In this document: piece after piece, positions 1-10,222 of the stretch
Layout of the letters: every line of letters starts with the position of its first letter
Numbering within the stretch: position 1 is the stretch's first letter
Assembly: GCA_024036415.1 (NCBI GenBank)
Contig: JAMWET010004998.1
Coordinates: 123,501-187,500, forward strand
Length of the DNA: 64,000 nt
Origin: Prochilodus magdalenae
Lineage: Eukaryota; Chordata; Actinopteri; Characiformes; Prochilodontidae
Direction: 5' to 3'
Notes under the pieces: model-generated
The model's input: only the letters and a program-made list of their open reading frames with translations
Told to the model about the DNA's origin: nothing
The model's database searches: none
Translations under genes and position numbers: made by a program

Positions 1-1014
1 TGAAACAGAGAAGCTCCTGGAGGGGTTTCTGGGACTGGACATGGTCATGGAACTTGCAGTGGGCGGACTAGACATGGACGGCCTTTGGTTGCTACCGTTT
101 CCTGCAGGGCTGGATACGGATGACCTTATGTTGGTGGTGCAGGAAGGGGGCGTCCTTACGCTTCCCATGCTCTGGGGGCTTGAGATGGGTGACTTCATCA
201 CATTTAGGGGGCTGGCCAATGGTGGAGACCCAACTGTGCTGGATTCCACTGGGCTACAGGTGCTGGAGTTGGGGCGGTGACCTGGGGCCAGACCAGAGCC
301 GACTGGACCCAAACTTGCAGGGCTGCCGATAGGAGGGCAGCTGGCGCCAAAGAAAGTGGGACTAGTGGTGGAAGTCACCATGTTGTTTCCAGTAGGGCTG
401 GAGATGTTGCTGGAATTTTGAATAGGGCTGGACAGGGCCGTGGCCAGGGCCGAGGGTGTAGGCGCGGCGCCGACAACACACTCCCCAAGGTTGCCGTTGG
501 GCAGTTGAGACATTGTTGGGAATGGTGTTGGTGGAGCTTTCAAATTGGGGCTCCCTGCAGCTCCAGATCGATTGTCCTCAATCCCTTGGGCACACAGTGG
601 GTAGAGTTTCCCAGGGCTGCCCTGGCACCCTGCAGCAGGACCCTGCTGGCCAAAGGCAAACTCAGCCTCCCTGGCAGCATTCATATACAGACCCATGGAC
701 TCAGCAACAGTTTTGGAGAGCTCCTTAGAGTCTGCTTCTGGTTTGCGGTTGTGGAAAGAGTTGTTGAACATGGGGAAGCCAAGTGGCTGGTTCGGATTGA
801 GCCGAAGTTCGGCCTTCTTTCCGCCAGTGTCTTTACAGGCGGGTACTGAGGCATTGGATGCATTGCTCCCATTCACAATGTCCATCAGGACATCATTGTT
901 CATTAGGCTGCCCTCCTCTGCTACGCAGCAGTACTCCATAGATCCTGGCACCTGGGCCCATCTGTTTTCGGTGTCTGAACCTTCGTAAAAACTTTGGTAT
1001 CTTTTGGTCTCCAT
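1..1014 (-). CDS. nr3c2: Mineralocorticoid receptor, N-terminal coding exon (partial)
   Basis: The minus strand is open for 338 codons, from an ATG at 1014-1012 to the window edge with no stop, so the exon continues outside. The product begins METKRYQSFYEGSDTENRW, like the METKGYHS start of tetrapod NR3C2. About residues 95-115 read SKELSKTVAESMGLYMN, nearly identical to the conserved SKELSATVAESMGLYMD block of the family. The remainder is Ser/Pro/Thr-rich with repeated SSP motifs, as in the AF-1 transactivation domain. The zinc-finger DNA-binding and ligand-binding domains lie in later exons beyond position 1. The family is known as a cytoplasmic-to-nuclear steroid receptor binding aldosterone, cortisol or, in fish, 11-deoxycorticosterone, controlling ion balance and stress responses. 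Start choice: first ATG of the homologous frame, with G at +4. No frameshift or premature stop is seen. Identification is from remembered family motifs, not a search. Confidence 0.96.
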   Translation of the reverse strand, partial: METKRYQSFYEGSDTENRWAQVPGSMEYCCVAEEGSLMNNDVLMDIVNGSNASNASVPACKDTGGKKAELRLNPNQPLGFPMFNNSFHNRKPEADSKELSKTVAESMGLYMNAAREAEFAFGQQGPAAGCQGSPGKLYPLCAQGIEDNRSGAAGSPNLKAPPTPFPTMSQLPNGNLGECVVGAAPTPSALATALSSPIQNSSNISSPTGNNMVTSTTSPTFFGASCPPIGSPASLGPVGSGLAPGHRPNSSTCSPVESSTVGSPPLASPLNVMKSPISSPQSMGSVRTPPSCTTNIRSSVSSPAGNGSNQRPSMSSPPTASSMTMSSPRNPSRSFSVS

Positions 1015-1054
1015 GCCTTGGTGGTACTCAATCACTTTCTCGAATTAAACTGTC
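1012..1054 (-). other. nr3c2: NR3C2 5' untranslated leader and candidate splice acceptor
   Basis: The minus strand upstream of the ATG has an AG (complement of 1050-1051) in the context CACGACAG, after a modest pyrimidine run (complement of about 1065-1080, TCTACTCTTCACTCT). NR3C2 genes are known to have a non-coding first exon joined just upstream of the ATG in exon 2. This AG is the most plausible acceptor I see, but two other AGs lie nearer the ATG. The exact junction is inferred. Confidence 0.4.
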
Positions 1055-1440
1055 GTGTATGGTCCAGAGTGAAGAGTAGACATATACAGTCACTTTGGGG
1101 TGAGATTTTTTTTTCTTCTATTTCTTTTTAGTCTGTATGTGTTAAATGTCTTTTTCAGAACTTAAATGTGCTTTTCATTACGAAATAGCTGTTTTAGCAG
1201 GACAGATGTCAACAAAAATGCTAAATGTATTAATTAATTCATCAATAACTCAGGCACCCGGGTTAGGTCCTCAGAGTCCTGTTAAAAAGATCCTGAATCT
1301 GGTAGAAATATGAATAAATGCATGCAGGCATATTTCTGAAGATTTTACTGCACTGATATTTATTAAAACTGTCATTCAAGAATGTGAAAAAGTGCAGTTC
1401 AGTTGCTAAGGTCTTACTGAACAGAAATGTGTACCAACCA
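1055..1440. other. Probable NR3C2 intron 1, no other feature seen
   Basis: AT-rich DNA between the receptor exon and a microsatellite. It has a T-rich stretch near 1108-1130 and no recognisable repeat, RNA gene or coding frame. Intron status is inferred from its place between the coding exon and the CpG island. Confidence 0.5.
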
Positions 1441-1441
1441 C

Positions 1442-1469
1442 AGTGTGTGTATATGTGTGTATGTGTATA

Positions 1470-1514
<45 letters not shown>

Positions 1515-1525
1515 ATATATATACA
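1442..1525. repeat. GT/TA compound microsatellite
   Basis: Runs of GTGTGTATAT pass into an uninterrupted (TA)n tract at about 1483-1511 and then GTGTATATATATAC. It abuts the outer end of the Tc1-type MITE, as is common for elements inserted at TA sites. Confidence 0.9.
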
Positions 1526-1814
1526 CCCAGAAGTAATCAACCCAACAGGAATGAAGCTTGGTGGGTAGGCTGACATCATGAGAGATGCGCAAGATTTAAA
1601 TTTCACGCTCAAGGACATGCCTTGCTGTGCCTGAGACACTATATAAGGTTGTCCTCTTGTGTATACTTTCCATTCTGTCCCTGTCATGTGGACACCACCA
1701 TAGGATAGCCTGTCCTTGCTTAGGTCAGACGTGTGGCTGAGCATGAGTCATTCATGTGTCTCACAATGTCAAACCTACCCACCAAGTTTGGTTGATTCCT
1801 TCTGGGTGCAACTG
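1523..1814. mobile_element. Non-autonomous Tc1-like MITE with imperfect terminal inverted repeats
   Basis: The left end reads ACACCCAGAAGTAATC, then GGTGGGTAGG, then GACATCATGAGAGATG. The right end, reverse-complemented, reads TGCACCCAGAAGGAATC, then GGTGGGTAGG, then GACATTGTGAGACA. The arms are about 65 bp and diverged. The interior of about 160 bp has no transposase. The same terminal block recurs at about 22985, 26830 and 36440, next to Tc1-type transposase scraps, so this is a short deletion derivative of that family. It sits in the presumed NR3C2 intron 1. Confidence 0.75.
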
Positions 1815-2225
1815 TTTGTGCAGCTATTTTTTGATGATGAGTGGATAGATAGATTCTATAACTTTTAATTATACCAGCACCATGGCTAATATATAAAACC
1901 ATTTTTATGGGCCCTTTAAAGACCCAAATACAACACAGTGTCGATCATAGAAACCAGGCATTTGATCATGCACAGAAGAGTGAGTTGTCAACGTTCTTGA
2001 ACAATCCTTGCAAAACCCACTTATTTACACAAGGCCATAATACAAACAGTAAACAAAGTTTTGACTCCTTTTTTTAAACCCCTTTAACTAGTCAGATCTT
2101 AAGCTTAGGACTTATTCCATACTTTCACAACTACTGTAAAACTAACATGCAAGCAAAGTAGTTAGAAGCCCGAGGCGGGAAGTGTGACCTAACAACAAGG
2201 GCACCCAAGGAGTCACTGCAGTACC
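1815..2225. other. Probable NR3C2 intron 1, AT-rich, nothing recognised
   Basis: About 410 bp between the MITE and the CpG island. I see no repeat, open coding frame or RNA gene. CpG density rises after about 2160. Confidence 0.45.
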
Positions 2226-2720
2226 CTCAGAATAAAGTTGACAGCAGAAGTTTAGAGCATGGCAGCGCGCGCGTGCTCGTGTTAGCGCTCCAGAGCCGGA
2301 CGAAAACAAGTGGGAGCCGTCCCGGGTTGTTTAGGGGAGGGGCTGGAGAAACTCCACCATAGATCAGCGCGCTCTGCGCTAAATGACATGCATCATGAAC
2401 GCGATGAGACGAGGCGGTCAGTAAAACCGCACGAGACGCAAACAAAACAAAGCGCTTCGTTCGGCGTGCGGAGCACACATGCCAGTGTAAGCTTAAATCA
2501 CTGCTCGTAACAGCCGGAGCAACGCCAGTGCTGAATTGCGTTTCGATGTCCCGCGTGTTCCACAGGACAGCACGACTTTAAACCCATGACGTAGTTTCGT
2601 ACACGGTGTTTTTTTCCACCGATGTTCTGGACACAAGCAGACCGGCCGTCGCCCAGAAGTTTATTCGCTGCTGTTTATGAGGCTCAGGGACACAACACTG
2701 CTATCGCGCGCGGTCCCAAA

Positions 2721-2759
2721 TATAATAATAATAATAATATTCATAATAATAATAATAAT
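2721..2759. repeat. ATA trinucleotide repeat
   Basis: TATAATAATAATAATAAT, a short interruption, then AATAATAATAATAATAATG, inside the CpG island. Confidence 0.9.
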
Positions 2760-3584
2760 GACAACAGAGGGTAATAATTGCACGTGAAACTTTTGCTCAG
2801 TTTCCAATGAAGCGGAGCCGAGCAGGCTACTTTTTCCATGCTTATGACAGTGACGCAGTTCACTATATTTCTAACTCCTCTCACCGCGGACTCGTAGCGT
2901 CGGTGGCGCGGCACCGTGTGCAATGCATTCCGGCTCGCTTTATGTGCATGCACGCGCTGGCGCACTATTTTGGCCGCGAGCGAGATAGCGCGGGAGCGAC
3001 GGAGGGGGGGGAAACGGTGACGACGGCTGTCAAACGGCGCGGAACGGAGCAGCCTTCGTGGTGCAGCCCGTTTCTGTTTCAGGCTCATACGAGGAAAAAC
3101 GAAAAGTCGCGCGCTAAACTCGGGAGTTGCACTGAATCCTGCGGCGATTGGCGGCTGAACTTGCACGCCGGCGGCAGCAAATCAGTGCTATCCGTGCAGC
3201 AGTGCTGAGCGAACGCGAGCAGATAACACGCGAGAGATGCAAAGCAAACGCACAAGCCGGAGCAAAGTTTAAAGTGGCAGACTGGAAAGCTTTTCAGCAC
3301 AGCATGACAGCACGGCTGACCGAGGCGTCAGTAGTCTTATTGCTGCTGTTACGCTGCTAGGACTGCTGTTGGCACTTTAAAGTGTGGCAGCAGTGCAAAC
3401 AGACCCGCACACGCACAAGTTCCCAAGCTCAGCCCCCCACCCCAGCCTTAGCGCCGCAGCCCCGTTTACATCGCAACTGCTGTGGCGCGTGTCGAGTTTT
3501 ACCTTTATTAAGACATCCAGGTGTTGTCAGGTGTCTGCGTCGCTCCGATTAATCCAACAGCTGAAGTTTCTCCTCCTGTTTCTG

Positions 3585-3587
<3 letters not shown>

Positions 3588-3619
<32 letters not shown>

Positions 3620-3624
3620 CTCTC
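3588..3624. repeat. TC dinucleotide repeat in the promoter island
   Basis: About 14 uninterrupted TC units, then CGCTCTCTCGAGCGCGCGCGC. On the minus strand this is a GAGA-type tract, which in many promoters is nucleosome-depleted. Any function here is inference. Confidence 0.9.
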
Positions 3625-3692
3625 GAGCGCGCGCGCTGCTCGTCCACTAGTCCACTAGTTTGAGCTCTGTGCTGCGCACATCACGCGCTGGC

Positions 3693-3716
3693 AGGAGGAG
3701 GAGGAGGAGGAGGAGG
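3693..3716. repeat. AGG trinucleotide repeat
   Basis: Eight consecutive AGG units followed by an A-rich stretch (AAAAGAAAAAAGAAAC). It is purine-only on the plus strand. Confidence 0.9.
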
Positions 3717-3803
3717 AAAAGAAAAAAGAAACAAAACGAAAACAAAAGCCCAACAGATCCTGTCAGCGAGTTTGGAGTGTCACACACATGGCCTTAAAGG
3801 GTT

Positions 3804-3810
3804 ACTCACG
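3804..3810 (-). other. nr3c2: Candidate splice donor of NR3C2 exon 1
   Basis: The complement reads AAGC then GTGAGTAACC, a near-consensus donor on the receptor's strand inside the CpG island. The exon would end at 3810 and the intron begin at 3809. It is one of several candidates. Confidence 0.3.
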
Positions 3811-4026
3811 CTTTATCCGCGCGCGTATGTGTGTATGCGCTATCGCGCATGTGTGTGTGTGTGTTGGGAGCCTGGCGACTGCAGACTGCTACACAAAAAA
3901 TAAAACACACCCAGAGTGAGCTACGTCATCGGCCCCTCCTACTGCACCGAGTGCAATGGGGAGGGGGCGGGGGGCGGGGGGGCTTAGATTGCGCGCGCAG
4001 GAGACGAGCGGCGGTAACTGTTTAGG

Positions 4027-4035
4027 CAGGTAAGG
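4027..4035 (+). other. Consensus splice donor on the divergent strand
   Basis: CAG followed by GTAAGG at the right edge of the CpG island is a near-perfect plus-strand donor (exon end 4029, intron start 4030). The upstream plus-strand frame stops at 4023-4025, so any exon ending here is more likely untranslated or non-coding. It pairs plausibly with the acceptor at 6206-6208. Confidence 0.4.
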
Positions 4036-5155
4036 CAAGCAGGAGGGGATGGCGATTAATGATGGTGTTTCTCGATTCAGTTAGGAGAACCGATTCCTTT
4101 GCACTGTCCGGATCGGCGATTCGAACGTTCGGTTCTACCAAGGTATTGGTTCTCCAAGTTTGTGACCTGCTATAATCCTAAAGATTACACAAGGTAACTT
4201 TATTTGCTCCCAACGGTGAATGTTTTTAGGACAGTAAGATCTGATAGGACTAAGTTACTGGTATTAATGATTCATGATAATAATACATTATGCTTGTGTT
4301 ATTATATAATTATGATACATTTATTATCATGTTATTCACGTGACTGTTCAGAAGACTGTAATAACTAGCTGCACAATGATGCTAAATTCAGTAAGACTGT
4401 CTAAATAGACGATAGCTTCACTTCTGCTCACTAAGGTGGTGAAAAATTTCCTTTTAATGTCTACAGGGAACCGGACTGTACTCAGGTTTTTAGATGGTGG
4501 AGAAAGTTTGATTTGTTTGGTATTGGTTCAAAGATTGTGAGAGGAAATGATTCTTACAGGAGTCTAATGAAGCGACTCATTTGAACTGGTTCATTTAATA
4601 ATAAACCGGACAAACTGATTCAGCTTAATCCAGCTGCGCTGACTGTTAGGTAGAGCTGCTCTCTTTTTGGGATCATTTTGTTCTCAATTAAAATGCCAAA
4701 TTGAGAGACACCAGCAACAGCAAAGCAGGTCAGGACCTCAAGGAAATCCCATTCCCAGTCCTTTTGTGACCAACAAGTGTGACCTCTCTTTCTAAATACA
4801 GTATTTCACTCAACATCAGCTCCATTTGGACTGATCTGGCTGTTTGCTGGATGAAAATTGTCCAAGTCCATTGTTTTATGTTTTTTTTTATCTGTGTGAT
4901 TGATACAACAGTAATCTAGTTCCTCCTTCGCCCTGAGGTTCTGGGTTTTTCCTTAAGCCTGATGGTACTGGTGTATATATGGGCATTTTGTGAAATGAGA
5001 GGTGTTTATTTGGAATTTTAGTATTTTAAAACGTTGAATCGAAGTTGTGACCCCTAGTGGATTAACTTTCAACACCGCCGCCATTCAGTCTCCAGTATTT
5101 TAAACTTGACATTTGTAGGTTTGACCATGCCAGTTCATCTGATCTCTCACCCTGT
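4031..5155. other. Upstream flank, no gene seen; scattered GAACCGATTC-type motifs
   Basis: About 1.1 kb of moderately AT-rich DNA. Fragments such as GAACCGATTCC near 4086 and GATTCGAACGTTCGGTTCT near 4119-4137, and GAACTGGTTCATTT near 4583, resemble a decayed inverted-repeat MITE. I cannot fix its ends and do not call an element. Confidence 0.35.
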
Positions 5156-5159
5156 CGGG

Positions 5160-5660
5160 GGTGTATCTCTCTCGATCTCTCGCTCTCTCTCTCTCGTCTC
5201 TTCTCTCAAGTCTCTCTCGTCTCCTCTTCGTCTCGTATGATTTGACGCATTCTCTCGAGCTCTCTCTCTCTTTCTCTCTTTCTCTCTTTCTCAATATCTC
5301 GTCCTCTCCTCAATCTCGCTCTCTCTCTCACTCTCTGAAGTCTAGTATCTCTCTCTCTCTTTCTCAATCTCTCATCTCTCTTTTCTGCAAGTCTCGTCTC
5401 TATCTCTCGGGGGACGTTCTCTTCTCTCCGGTACGATTTTCGGTTGTTCATCTCTCTCTGTTCTGCAATCTCTCTCTCATCTTCTCTTCAGCGTATCTGC
5501 TCTCTCGGGTTGGGAAAATAGGGGTTCGATAAGCTCAGACCCTTCTCTGGCTCTCTCTCCCCTTCTCTCTCTCCTCGTGCTATCTCAGCTCTCGGTCTCT
5601 CTCTCTCATGAAAGGCTCCGTCTCTCTCCGGCATGCTCTCTCTCTCTCTCTCTCTTTTAT
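5160..5660. repeat. Imperfect CT-rich (TCTCTC) simple-sequence block
   Basis: About 500 bp of interrupted TCTC runs with occasional CGTCTC and TTCTCAATCTC variants, ending in a pure TC run at about 5635-5654. It is strongly pyrimidine-biased on the plus strand. The long open frames here are artefacts of the low-complexity sequence. Confidence 0.9.
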
Positions 5661-5845
5661 AACCTAAATGAACAAACACTAAACTGCATAATATATTTCG
5701 TACATTATTGAGAATCCAGGTTTTGCCCCAGTAGTGAGTATATGGTCATATGTATTAGGCCTGTATCTTTAAATGCAGGCCTAATTCAGGAGACACTCTC
5801 CCACTGCTTTTCCGAGCTGCTAGTTGGGCCATCGCTGCAGGGGTT

Positions 5846-5900
5846 AACACACACACACACACACACACACAGACATGCACACCACACCACACACACACAC
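5846..5900. repeat. AC dinucleotide repeat, interrupted
   Basis: A run of about 12 AC units at 5847-5870, an interruption (AGACATGCACACCACACC), then a second short run to 5900. Confidence 0.9.
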
Positions 5901-6039
5901 TAGAGCTATCACACAGCCCAGCAAACACTGCTCTTCTCCCAGCTGCTGCGCTTGATGAGCAAGGGCTGAGGTACGCATAAAGGCTGCTGTACTATAATTC
6001 CAAGGCCTTGAGGTTGAGAAGAGAGAGAGGAGTAGAGCT

Positions 6040-6041
6040 GC

Positions 6042-6095
<54 letters not shown>
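6040..6095. repeat. GA dinucleotide repeat
   Basis: GAGAGA run with one AAAG interruption, the longest uninterrupted part being at about 6056-6094. Together with the AC and CT tracts it makes 5.2-6.1 kb almost wholly low-complexity. Confidence 0.92.
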
Positions 6096-6098
<3 letters not shown>

Positions 6099-6205
6099 CG
6101 ATGTGTGGGTGTGTGCAGAAAATGTTAATGGGTTACCTCTGAAATGCTGTGTGATTATAATGCTTTGTACACACACTGCGTGACTGATTGCAGTTTTTTT
6201 CTCTG

Positions 6206-6448
6206 CAGACCTACATTAAGGACAGTAGCTACAGAGCAGAACATGAGGAAGATTCTACCACCAGGTGGTACCATAGCTCACTTCTCACTATGGAAAACTT
6301 GGAGGGAAAAAAGTGCGTGCTGACTTCAGGACATCCAAATTGGCCTAGAGACATAGATTGTACAATTTCAGTAAGATTATCTACAGAGCACATTGTTTAT
6401 GATGTGTATTTTGGAAAAGCTAATGTGGTAGAGTTCCTGTGGTACTGA
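6206..6448 (+). other. Candidate exon of a divergent plus-strand transcript, unrecognised
   Basis: GCAGTTTTTTTCTCTGCAG at 6190-6208 is a textbook acceptor, with a pyrimidine tract directly before CAG. From 6209 the frame is open for 79 codons to a TGA at 6446-6448 (it begins TYIKDSSYRAEHEEDSTTRW). I do not recognise the peptide. Composition is not strongly coding-like, so a non-coding RNA exon is at least as likely. No polyadenylation signal is obvious directly downstream. The CpG-island donor at 4029/4030 is a natural partner. Alternatively both sites are unused chance matches. Confidence 0.25.
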
Positions 6449-6756
6449 ACAGATGCACTGCAAACAATAACTGGCAAGTTAAAACTTTTTCATGGAGAAC
6501 TGTCTTTTTAATGGTTCTTCAATTGTTCAGATGTAAACAAAGTCATGCAGAGATGTGAAATGGTCCACTGTAGAGAATCCTACTGGTTTCTATACAGTGG
6601 TGGTTAGAGGAAGTAGGAGCTGTGATTTAAACACCCCAAATGTATAGCCATTTCATTACAATGTAGCCATTCTATTAGACCCACAAGTGTCTTTTTACAT
6701 GTACTAATAATGATAGTAATAATATTAATAACAATAGTAATATTAATAATACGTTT
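6449..6756. other. No feature recognised
   Basis: AT-rich DNA ending in a degenerate TAATAATATTAATAACAATAG stretch at about 6706-6750. Confidence 0.4.
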
Positions 6757-7150
6757 TTAACTGAGCTTTAATGATGAAAAGAGAGGAAGAAGAGCCAGTA
6801 GATGAAGGTAAGAAGTTCCAGAGGATGGAGGTAAAAGCCTGAACCAATAAACAGCCAGAAGACCAGAGGACCATAGCTTGCATGATAGGGCATAAGAATG
6901 TAAAAGAGCAGACAGATAATTGTGTGCAAGCTCATGCAAGACTTTAAAGGTCAACAGCATTTCATAATGGACGCATTTAGTGACTGGTAGCCAGTATAGC
7001 TGATGAAGGTTTCGTAGTTGGAGTTTTGAATGTACTGCAATGGGGTGTAGGGTTTTAGAGGGTAAACCGTAAAACAGAGAACTGCAATAATCTAACCTAT
7101 AAGACATAAACCAGGATCCCAGCATTCTTAGCGGTAAGCAGAGGGCGGAC
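6757..7150 (-). mobile_element. L2/CR1-type LINE, 3' end of the ORF2 reverse transcriptase, decayed
   Basis: The minus-strand frame reads YRLDYCSSLFYGLPSKTLH, then LHQLYWLPVTKCVHYEM, LLTFKVLHELAHNYLSALL, then SSGLLAVYWFRLLP. These match, in order, the well-known tail of vertebrate L2-group LINE ORF2 (DYCNSLLYGLP, HWLPV, FK.LHG.AP.YLS.LL, LRSS). The frame stays open across this piece, but the QNAAARL block is corrupted and the catalytic FADD region is absent, so it is a 5'-truncated dead copy. Open frame further upstream (to about 7296) shows no LINE similarity. Confidence 0.85.
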
Positions 7151-7296
7151 TCCAGGATTACTACACAGATGAAAAAATAATTCTTTGGGGACTGTTTAAC
7201 ATGCTGAATGTAGCTACCTGCCATGAACTGATAGCTTATCTCAAACCTATTTGTAAGTAATGTCCCTAACAGCGAAGTGCTAGGAATTTTATGCAT

Positions 7297-9261
7297 TTTG
7301 TGTAATGTGTAATTTCCATGTGAAAGTAGGTAATATATGTAATATTATGAGACTATTCTTAAAAGATTATGAGTATATAATCAAAATATAATGTTTGTAA
7401 TGTGTTTTCATTCTATTTGCATACCTGAACTAGCAGATTGTGTTATAACACAAGCAACATTATCTCCTGACTAAGTTCAGTCCACTTGAATCGGTTTACT
7501 TTAAATAGATATAAATTTATAGACATTGTTGGATAATTATAATTATAGACCGGACATTGCTCCATTCAAACTGTTTTGGGTGCTGCAGGCACCACTGCAT
7601 TTTCTACAATCTCGTAATGTTTGTAGGTATTGTGTAGAGCAGGATTTCAGTATTCACACCCAACACCAGTAAGCAATCTTATCACTTCTGTCATATAAAA
7701 AACCTTGTGACCCTGTTCTGTTCTGTTTGTTTCTTTACTCCATACCAGCTGCTCTACATTGTGTGAGCATTGCATGATGAACAGATAAATAGAAATGGTC
7801 TAAAATGGCTTAGGATATAATCATCATTGTCATTGTGTTGTTATATTAATGCACATTAAGGTTAAGAATGTTTCCCGTCTTCTATAAAGTTAAGTTTGGA
7901 ATTATCAGGGTTTTTCTTTTCTTCTTTTTTCGTACAACAGCATCGTTATGTAAAAATCTTTGGCTGATAGCACTAAAATCCCATCTCTTTAACAGTTCTG
8001 AATATTCACTCGCATATCCCCCTCATCAGATATTCTCTCTAGCGATGGAGCTATTGGCAAAAATGTTTGACTCACAGAGGCGAAGGGGGCTGTTTGGCAG
8101 AAAGGGTGTTGGAGAAGATCACTTTAGTCATTTCTGTGGTATGACATTTGCATTTGGATGTCCGATGAAGGCTATTTGACTTGCATTTGTACAACGTGCC
8201 TACTCCCAAATGCTCGAACTCTGACGCCAAATGAAGCTCAATATCTTCTACAGACAGATACCCTACTATTTCCTGGAAATTAAGCCCCTTCGGGACTCCA
8301 GACTCAGGTGAAGGTAGTAAACACGGCAGCTGGCGAGTAACATCTGTGCCATACAGAAGCAGAGGTTGATCTAATCATTCGGTCCCTCTGCAACCACTGC
8401 TTGGTAAGGGAAGAAAGTTGCCCTAGAGCAAAGGCCCTCTGCCCCCAAGGCATTTGCAGCAATGCTGGAAAACCTCTGTGTCTACCACTAGTTTTGCATG
8501 GCTATGAATTCACCATCTATCTACGTACTGTACAGAACATCAGTTATTAAGTGCAGGTAATTAATTTTCTCATGAGATATTCCTGAGGAGAATACATGAG
8601 ATAATCCACTAGCATAAAGAGGGGGGTTAGTCAAAAGAAAAATGAGTGGGAAAGCAAGAGTTTCCAAATCTTGAATTTAATTCTACAGAGAAAAGAGGAC
8701 TAACCACTTACACTACCAGAGCTGTTCCTATCAGATAAGCAACACTTTGGTTGTGTTCAATTGCAGGTAGTTCAGAATTGTTTCTCAAATCAGATCTTGA
8801 AACGACTGTCCACGCTATTATTTGCAAGTGATTAAATTGGATATGTGAGTCCAGACATCCCCAATTTATGAGCGTGGGCATCTTAGGTCAGTAAATGCGT
8901 AGCCATGCTGATAACATGGCTTTCATACATGGATCATTGTGCCCTCCTAACGATCACTCTGTATAGTCGCAGTTGTAAACTCACCACCATCACTCTGGAT
9001 TTGACCTTCTTGAAGTTGTTATGTTGTAAGTAATGCAAAAGACACTTTGATTTGAGTAGCCAGAACGCCCCGACTGAAAAGCATCTGTTAAAAATCTGGA
9101 TTAGACTCAGTTTAGTTTCAGTTATTTTACTGTCTGGTTGCAATCTTTTTTGTGGGTGTTGCTGAAATTGCTAAACCAACTTCTAAGACCGAATTTTGAG
9201 AAGCGCCCTTAAAAGAATGGAAGCTGTAACGGCCAATCGAATTTTTTAGAATGTAGAACTA
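7297..9261. other. Two kilobases of non-coding flank, nothing recognised
   Basis: AT-rich to about 7860, then mixed composition. I see no transposon termini, RNA gene or coding-like frame. 7980-8500 is less AT-rich and free of obvious repeats, so it could hide regulatory sequence. Confidence 0.4.
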
Positions 9262-9505
9262 TTGACTATTTGTGTTTGCACACAGAGGAATTTGACCTCT
9301 GCATTTAACCAATCCATGTGACACACACACACACACACCCTCTATGGGACTTTGAGCACACTTGCCCAGAGCGATGTGTTGTCAGCTCTATCCACAGCAC
9401 CCGTGTAGCAGTTGGGGCATTTCAGTCTATCCTGTCAGTTCAGGGGATCAAACCAGTGACTCTCCAGTCACATAACCCAAACAAGGTCCTAATGGCTTCT
9501 GTGTA
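9262..9505 (-). mobile_element. tRNA-derived SINE, diverged
   Basis: Read on the minus strand, a tRNA-like head contains CACTGGTTTGATCCCC (B-box-like, complement of about 9447-9462). It is followed by the body AACTGACAGGATAGACTGAA and a tail with GGTTAAATGCAGAGGTCAAATTCC (complement of about 9287-9310; key words TTAAATGCAGAGG). The same head-body-tail order occurs at 12165-12476. A CA repeat at 9321-9338 lies within it. Such SINEs move using LINE machinery. Confidence 0.7.
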
Positions 9506-9769
9506 AATATCTGATTTTTTTTAAGGGATAACTTAAAGTCTTTCATGAAATTAGCTAAATTAGTGGTTTTAACCTCTTATGTTCTACTATATATAAACTG
9601 TGTTATGTTATCAGTGTTTGAACTCCACTCGCTTAAAAAAGAAATATTAAACTTTTTAATTGGCTAAAATGTGTTTGTGTAAATTTCTGTTTTTAGGTGT
9701 GACCATTTTCCAACTTTCCAAAATTGTAAAATTTTTCAACATTTCCAAATAATTTTGGATCATCTGTTT
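9506..9769. other. AT-rich spacer, nothing recognised
   Basis: Short AT-rich DNA between a SINE and a LINE-tail-like repeat. Confidence 0.35.
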
Positions 9770-9874
9770 TGCTCCATTTAATTCAATTAAATTCAACTTT
9801 ATTGTCATTATACCAATACAGGGTTGTACAGTATAACGAAACACGGTCAGGCTCCTTCTCCAGTGCAGTGAATA

Positions 9875-9908
<34 letters not shown>

Positions 9909-10115
9909 TAGTGCAAAAACAATAGACAAAAACAGTGTGTGCAAACAGACAATAGACAAAACAATGTGTGCAAACAGTACAGTATGTGTACAGAATATAC
10001 ATGTGCAAAGAGTAGCAAAGAGTGCAAAGAGTAGCGCAGTATCAGTAAGTATGGTTTAACATTATGGATATATAAGTGTACAGTGCAGGTGGGGAAATAG
10101 CAGCTTAATGTTCAG
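9770..10115. mobile_element. LINE-tail-like dispersed repeat with internal TA repeat
   Basis: ATTCAACTTTATTGTCATTATACC, then GTACAGTATAACGAAA and repeated GTGCAAACAGACAATAGACAAAAC units, is the arrangement I know from teleost LINE 3' ends (TTTATTGTCATT...ACGAAA...GTGCAA). A (TA)n tract lies at 9877-9905. No coding part is present. Orientation and clade are unsure. Confidence 0.5.
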
Positions 10116-10169
10116 TAACAGCCAAATGCTTGTACAGATGTTTAGTATAGATAATAAATATGGATAAAT

Positions 10170-10222
10170 AAGAACAAAATAAAACAAAACTGGATGTTCA
10201 ATAAAACAAAACTGGATGTTCA
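10170..10222 (+). repeat. Short tandem duplication
   Basis: The unit AAAACAAAACTGGATGTTCA appears twice in direct succession (about 10181-10200 and 10203-10222). Confidence 0.8.

Larger units (their letters stand above)
2226..4030. promoter_or_regulatory. nr3c2: CpG island, probable NR3C2 promoter and first non-coding exon region
   Basis: CpG and GC content rise sharply against the AT-rich surroundings, with GCGCGCGCG runs at 2264-2276 and 3627-3640 and dense CpG at 2880-3250. Further elements are a GC-box-like run GGGGCGGGGGGCGGGGG near 3963-3980, a TGACGT (CRE half) near 2587, and a GATTGGCGG (CCAAT-box complement) near 3147. It lies about 1.2-3 kb upstream of the receptor start codon, where the family's non-coding exon 1 is expected. 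Candidate minus-strand donors are GTGAGT (complement of 3804-3809), GTAAAA (near 3498-3505) and GTGAGA (near 2879-2886). No single transcription start can be chosen from sequence. The opposite strand also carries a donor at the island's right edge, so the promoter may be bidirectional. Confidence 0.75.

Noticed and set aside
120..160. Apparent frameshift in the NR3C2 exon near a run of Gs
   Set aside because: A first transcription of the G run gave a stop; recounting five Gs (146-150) restores an unbroken frame matching the family, so there is no frameshift.
41..988. Plus-strand open frames over the first kilobase
   Set aside because: They are shadows of the NR3C2 exon, which reads correctly on the minus strand with recognisable receptor motifs.
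5160..5660. Long Arg/Glu-rich or Ser/Leu-rich open frames in the CT block
   Set aside because: They are produced by TCTC repeats and have no domain pattern.
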